Shown here piece after piece: positions 5,553-7,645 of a stretch of DNA of 7,645 bases (its first letter is position 1; every line of letters begins with the position of its first letter). The stretch covers positions 1 to 7,645 of the forward strand of contig JASHTQ010000363.1 in NCBI GenBank assembly GCA_030040475.1, read 5' to 3'. The notes under the pieces were generated by a model that searched no databases, was not told the DNA's origin, and saw only the letters and a list, made by a program, of their open reading frames with translations. A program made the position numbers and the translations under genes. This DNA comes from Streptosporangiaceae bacterium (lineage in GTDB: Bacteria > Actinomycetota > Actinomycetes > Streptosporangiales > Streptosporangiaceae).

Positions 5553-6956
5553 TCAGGCGGCGTTCGGCGGGCGGCCGGACGACCAGGCGGTCAGGCTGGC
5601 CCGGCCGGCGGCTGCTCCGGGCCGGGTCGTGAGCTCCGCCTCCAGCCGGTCGTAACGGGCGTCCCGGCGGCAGATGACCGCGGCCGCCGTCGCGGGCGGG
5701 CTGAACACCTCGAGGATCCCCCCGTCGTAGTACACGCGGACCTGCCCCGCTGGCTCGGCCGGTTCCCGGGGCGGGGCGGCCGGTCGCCGGGGCGGGGCGG
5801 CCGCCTCGGTCAGCCGGCGGCCGCCCTCGAGGATCTCGACGCCGCCGGCGGCGACCTTGATCTGCACGTCCGCGCCGGCCGGCCCGGCCAGCCGCAGGGT
5901 GACGGACGTTACGTCGCGGCCGATCGGAGTCAGGCCGATCTCGGCCGCGCCGGCGCTCCGGGCGCACAGCGCGAGGTCCGCCGTCGCGCGTCCGTGGACG
6001 AGCCGGTCGAGGAGCACGTTGCGGCGCGCGCCGTCAAGCTCGCGGGCGGGCCGGGACCGCAGCGAGCCGGCTGCGTCGAGGAACAGCTCGCGCGGCAGCG
6101 ACATGGCCCCGACCCTCGACCGGTCCTGGCCGTTCAGCTCGCCGAGGCACTCGCGGAGCCAGCCGAACGCGACCCGCCGGCCGTCGGCCAGCCACAGCGA
6201 CTGCGGCGCGTAGTAGCGGTGGCCGTCGTCGCACCGGCCGTGCGCCGTCGGCACGAAGCGCTGCCCGCTGACCCGCCCGGTCATCCACATCGCGTACGGC
6301 GGCGTGCCGTCCCAGACCGACACGACCACGACGGTGGTGTCGCCGAGGACGAACACGTCGGGGCACTCCCAGATCGCGCCTTCGAGGCCGTGGTCGGCGG
6401 CCGCGGCGAACACGCCTTGGTACTGCCAGTGCCGCAGGTCCGCCGACCGGTACAGGAACAGGGCGCCGCCCCTGTCCTGCAGGCCGCCGCCGACCACCTG
6501 GTACCAGGCCGTTCCGTTGTGCCACGCGCTGTGGTCGCGGAACGCCCGGACCTGCTCGCCGGGCGGCGGGCTCGCGATCACCGGGTTGCCCGGGTCGCGG
6601 GTCCACCGGATCAGGTCCTGGTCGGCGGCCCGCGCCAGGCAGGGCAGCTGGTCCTTGCCGTTCACCCCGGTGTAGAGGACGTGCGGCCTGCCGTCGGCGA
6701 CGACCGCGCAGCCGGAGAAGCACCCGTCCCGGTCCGGGCCGTCCGGCTCCGGCACCAGCGCGAGCGGGTGATCCTGCCACGACCACAGGTCGGCGCTGCT
6801 CGCGTGGCCCCACGCGATGTTCTCAAGCGCGAGCCCGTCCGGGTTGTGCTGGTAGAACATGTGGACCCGGCCATTGGTCTGGATCAGGCCGTTCGGGTCG
6901 TTCATCCAGCCGCGCGCGGTGGCGAAATGAATTGCAGGGCGGGGCCTGCCGGTCAT
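5553..6956 (-). CDS. GH32 beta-fructosidase (sucrose / fructo-oligosaccharide hydrolase), cytoplasmic
   Basis: The protein has 467 residues, usual for bacterial GH32 invertases and levanases, which release fructose from beta-fructosides with retention of configuration. The N-terminal five-bladed propeller shows WMNDPNG (17-23; nucleophile D20), FYQHNP (34-39), WGHASSADLWSW (49-60), GCFSG (78-82), FRDH (139-142; D141 is the transition-state stabiliser) and WECPD (196-200; acid/base E197). The C-terminal beta-sandwich (about 310-460) ends with the typical VRVYYDGGILEVF (407-419). Two points are odd: the usual FRDP reads FRDH, and a Pro/Ala/Arg insert (AAPPRRP AAPPREP, about 386-399) comes from a 21-bp tandem repeat. 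There is no signal peptide, so it should act on imported sugar. The ATG overlaps the permease stop (ATGA), implying coupled translation. The family is certain; the choice between sucrose, inulin-type and levan-type substrates is not. Confidence 0.94.
   Translation of the reverse strand: MTGRPRPAIHFATARGWMNDPNGLIQTNGRVHMFYQHNPDGLALENIAWGHASSADLWSWQDHPLALVPEPDGPDRDGCFSGCAVVADGRPHVLYTGVNGKDQLPCLARAADQDLIRWTRDPGNPVIASPPPGEQVRAFRDHSAWHNGTAWYQVVGGGLQDRGGALFLYRSADLRHWQYQGVFAAAADHGLEGAIWECPDVFVLGDTTVVVVSVWDGTPPYAMWMTGRVSGQRFVPTAHGRCDDGHRYYAPQSLWLADGRRVAFGWLRECLGELNGQDRSRVGAMSLPRELFLDAAGSLRSRPARELDGARRNVLLDRLVHGRATADLALCARSAGAAEIGLTPIGRDVTSVTLRLAGPAGADVQIKVAAGGVEILEGGRRLTEAAAPPRRPAAPPREPAEPAGQVRVYYDGGILEVFSPPATAAAVICRRDARYDRLEAELTTRPGAAAGRASLTAWSSGRPPNAA
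5766..5803. repeat. 21-bp in-frame tandem repeat within the GH32 gene
   Basis: CCGGGGCGGGGCGGCCG occurs at 5766-5782 and again at 5787-5803, a period of 21 bp (7 codons). On the minus strand this gives AAPPRRP followed by AAPPREP in a surface segment of the C-terminal beta-sandwich. It looks like a slippage duplication in a flexible loop. Confidence 0.7.
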
Positions 6957-7645
6957 CCCTTTACAGACCCGAAGGTGAGGCCCTCGACCAGCCGACGCTG
7001 GGCGAACAGGAAGACGATCAGGGTCGGGATCAGCGACAGGACGACGCCGGCCAGCACCACCGAGACGCTGCCGGTGCCCAGGTAGCCCTGCAGCGTGACC
7101 AGGCCGAGCGGCAGGGTGAACTTCGTCGGCGTGGACAGGAAGATCAGCGGCCGGAAGAACTCGTTCCAGTACGCCGCGAAGGCCAGCACGCCCAGGGTGG
7201 CAAGCGGCGGGCCGGCCAGCCGCGCGTAGATCCGGTAGAAGACCTGCCACTGGTTCGCGCCGTCGACGGTCGCGGCCTCGCCGAGTTCCTTCGGCATCTG
7301 CAGGAAGTACTGGCGCATCAGGAACGTGCCGAACGCGGTCGCCACCACCGGCAGGATCAGCCCCGTCCGCGAGTTGAACAGGCCGAACTCCTTGACCAGC
7401 AGGAAGACCGGGATGATCGTGGCCTGGATCGGCACCATCATGGTCGCGAGCACGGCCCAGAAGATCGGCTCCCGGCCGCGGAACCGCAGCCGGGCGAAGG
7501 CGTAACCGGACAGGCAGCAGGTGATCATCTGGCCGACCACGATGCACCCGGTGACGAGGAAGCTGTTCAGCAGGAAGTCCCAGAACGGGACGTTGCTGAA
7601 CACGGCCGAGTAGTTCGACCACAGCGGGTGGGTCGGGATCCACGC
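6953..7645 (-). CDS. CUT1 sugar ABC transporter permease, MalG-like (5' end outside window)
   Basis: The C-terminal 230 residues are visible and the frame is open to the window edge (first residues AWIPTHPLWSNYSA), so the start lies beyond 7645; the GTG at 7603 is internal. The segment holds at least five membrane helices in the binding-protein-dependent permease domain (from PFWDFLLNSFLVTG onward). The ATPase-contact EAA loop reads EAATVDGANQWQVFYRI (visible residues 123-139), with GEAATVDGA matching the family core; the proline usually found after this loop is replaced in YARLAGPPLATL. It ends with AQRRLVEGLTFGSVKG, the standard MalG-type tail. It would form the membrane channel with a partner permease and a solute-binding protein, presumably encoded further upstream. 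Its TGA overlaps the GH32 ATG, so importer and hydrolase are one operon; the cargo is inferred to be sucrose or a short fructan. Confidence 0.94.
   Translation of the reverse strand, partial: AWIPTHPLWSNYSAVFSNVPFWDFLLNSFLVTGCIVVGQMITCCLSGYAFARLRFRGREPIFWAVLATMMVPIQATIIPVFLLVKEFGLFNSRTGLILPVVATAFGTFLMRQYFLQMPKELGEAATVDGANQWQVFYRIYARLAGPPLATLGVLAFAAYWNEFFRPLIFLSTPTKFTLPLGLVTLQGYLGTGSVSVVLAGVVLSLIPTLIVFLFAQRRLVEGLTFGSVKG

Noticed and set aside
6957..7643. N-terminal extension of the GH32 frame through the permease region
   Set aside because: This stretch is an out-of-frame translation of the permease; GH32 homology begins right after the ATG at 6956, which overlaps the permease stop.
1..7645. 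tRNA, rRNA, CRISPR array, insertion sequence or phage attachment site
   Set aside because: Looked for repeats with regular spacing, transposase motifs and tRNA-like folds; none was found.

Overview
The window is very GC-rich bacterial DNA with strong G/C preference at third codon positions, several start codons sitting 6-7 nt behind TANNNT -10 boxes (leaderless-type starts), and gene families typical of soil actinomycetes (TetR plus DHA2 exporter, LacI plus CUT1 sugar ABC permease plus GH32). I read it as chromosomal DNA of a high-GC actinobacterium; the genus cannot be told from this window.

Layout. Positions 6-1034 (-) hold a Rieske-type non-haem iron oxygenase. Divergent from it, across about 130 bp, is a small dimeric alpha/beta-barrel (DUF3291/monooxygenase-like) protein at 1168-1554 (+). 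Next come a small two-helix membrane protein at 1643 to about 1923 (+), whose reading frame looks shifted near its end, a TetR-family repressor at 1953-2561 (+), and a 14-helix DHA2-type drug exporter at 2685-4253 (+). On the other side, reading towards the exporter, are the 3' genes of a sugar operon: the truncated end of a CUT1 (MalG-like) ABC permease (6953 to beyond the window), a cytoplasmic GH32 beta-fructosidase (5553-6956) that overlaps it by ATGA, and a LacI-family regulator (4405-5496). The two halves converge on a 4226-4286 hairpin with a perfect 21-bp stem, followed by a second, weaker hairpin.

How the genes work together. The TetR/exporter pair forms a self-contained efflux switch. 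Three copies of one 22-bp dyad (arms AACGGAACAG and CTGTTCCGTT) lie over the tetR -10 box, over the exporter -35 box and over the exporter -10/start region; the last two are exactly 42 bp apart. The right-hand genes look like import and intracellular hydrolysis of a beta-fructoside (sucrose or a fructo-oligosaccharide), with a LacI repressor that probably controls itself through a GTAACGTTAC palindrome just upstream of its start. The Rieske oxygenase has no ferredoxin or reductase partner in view and its substrate cannot be deduced.

I do not see a clear undescribed multi-gene system here. The best points for a second look are the triple-operator architecture, the stop codon in the loop of a perfect 21-bp hairpin, the apparent frame slip in the small membrane protein, and the altered RDP motif (RDH) of the GH32 enzyme.
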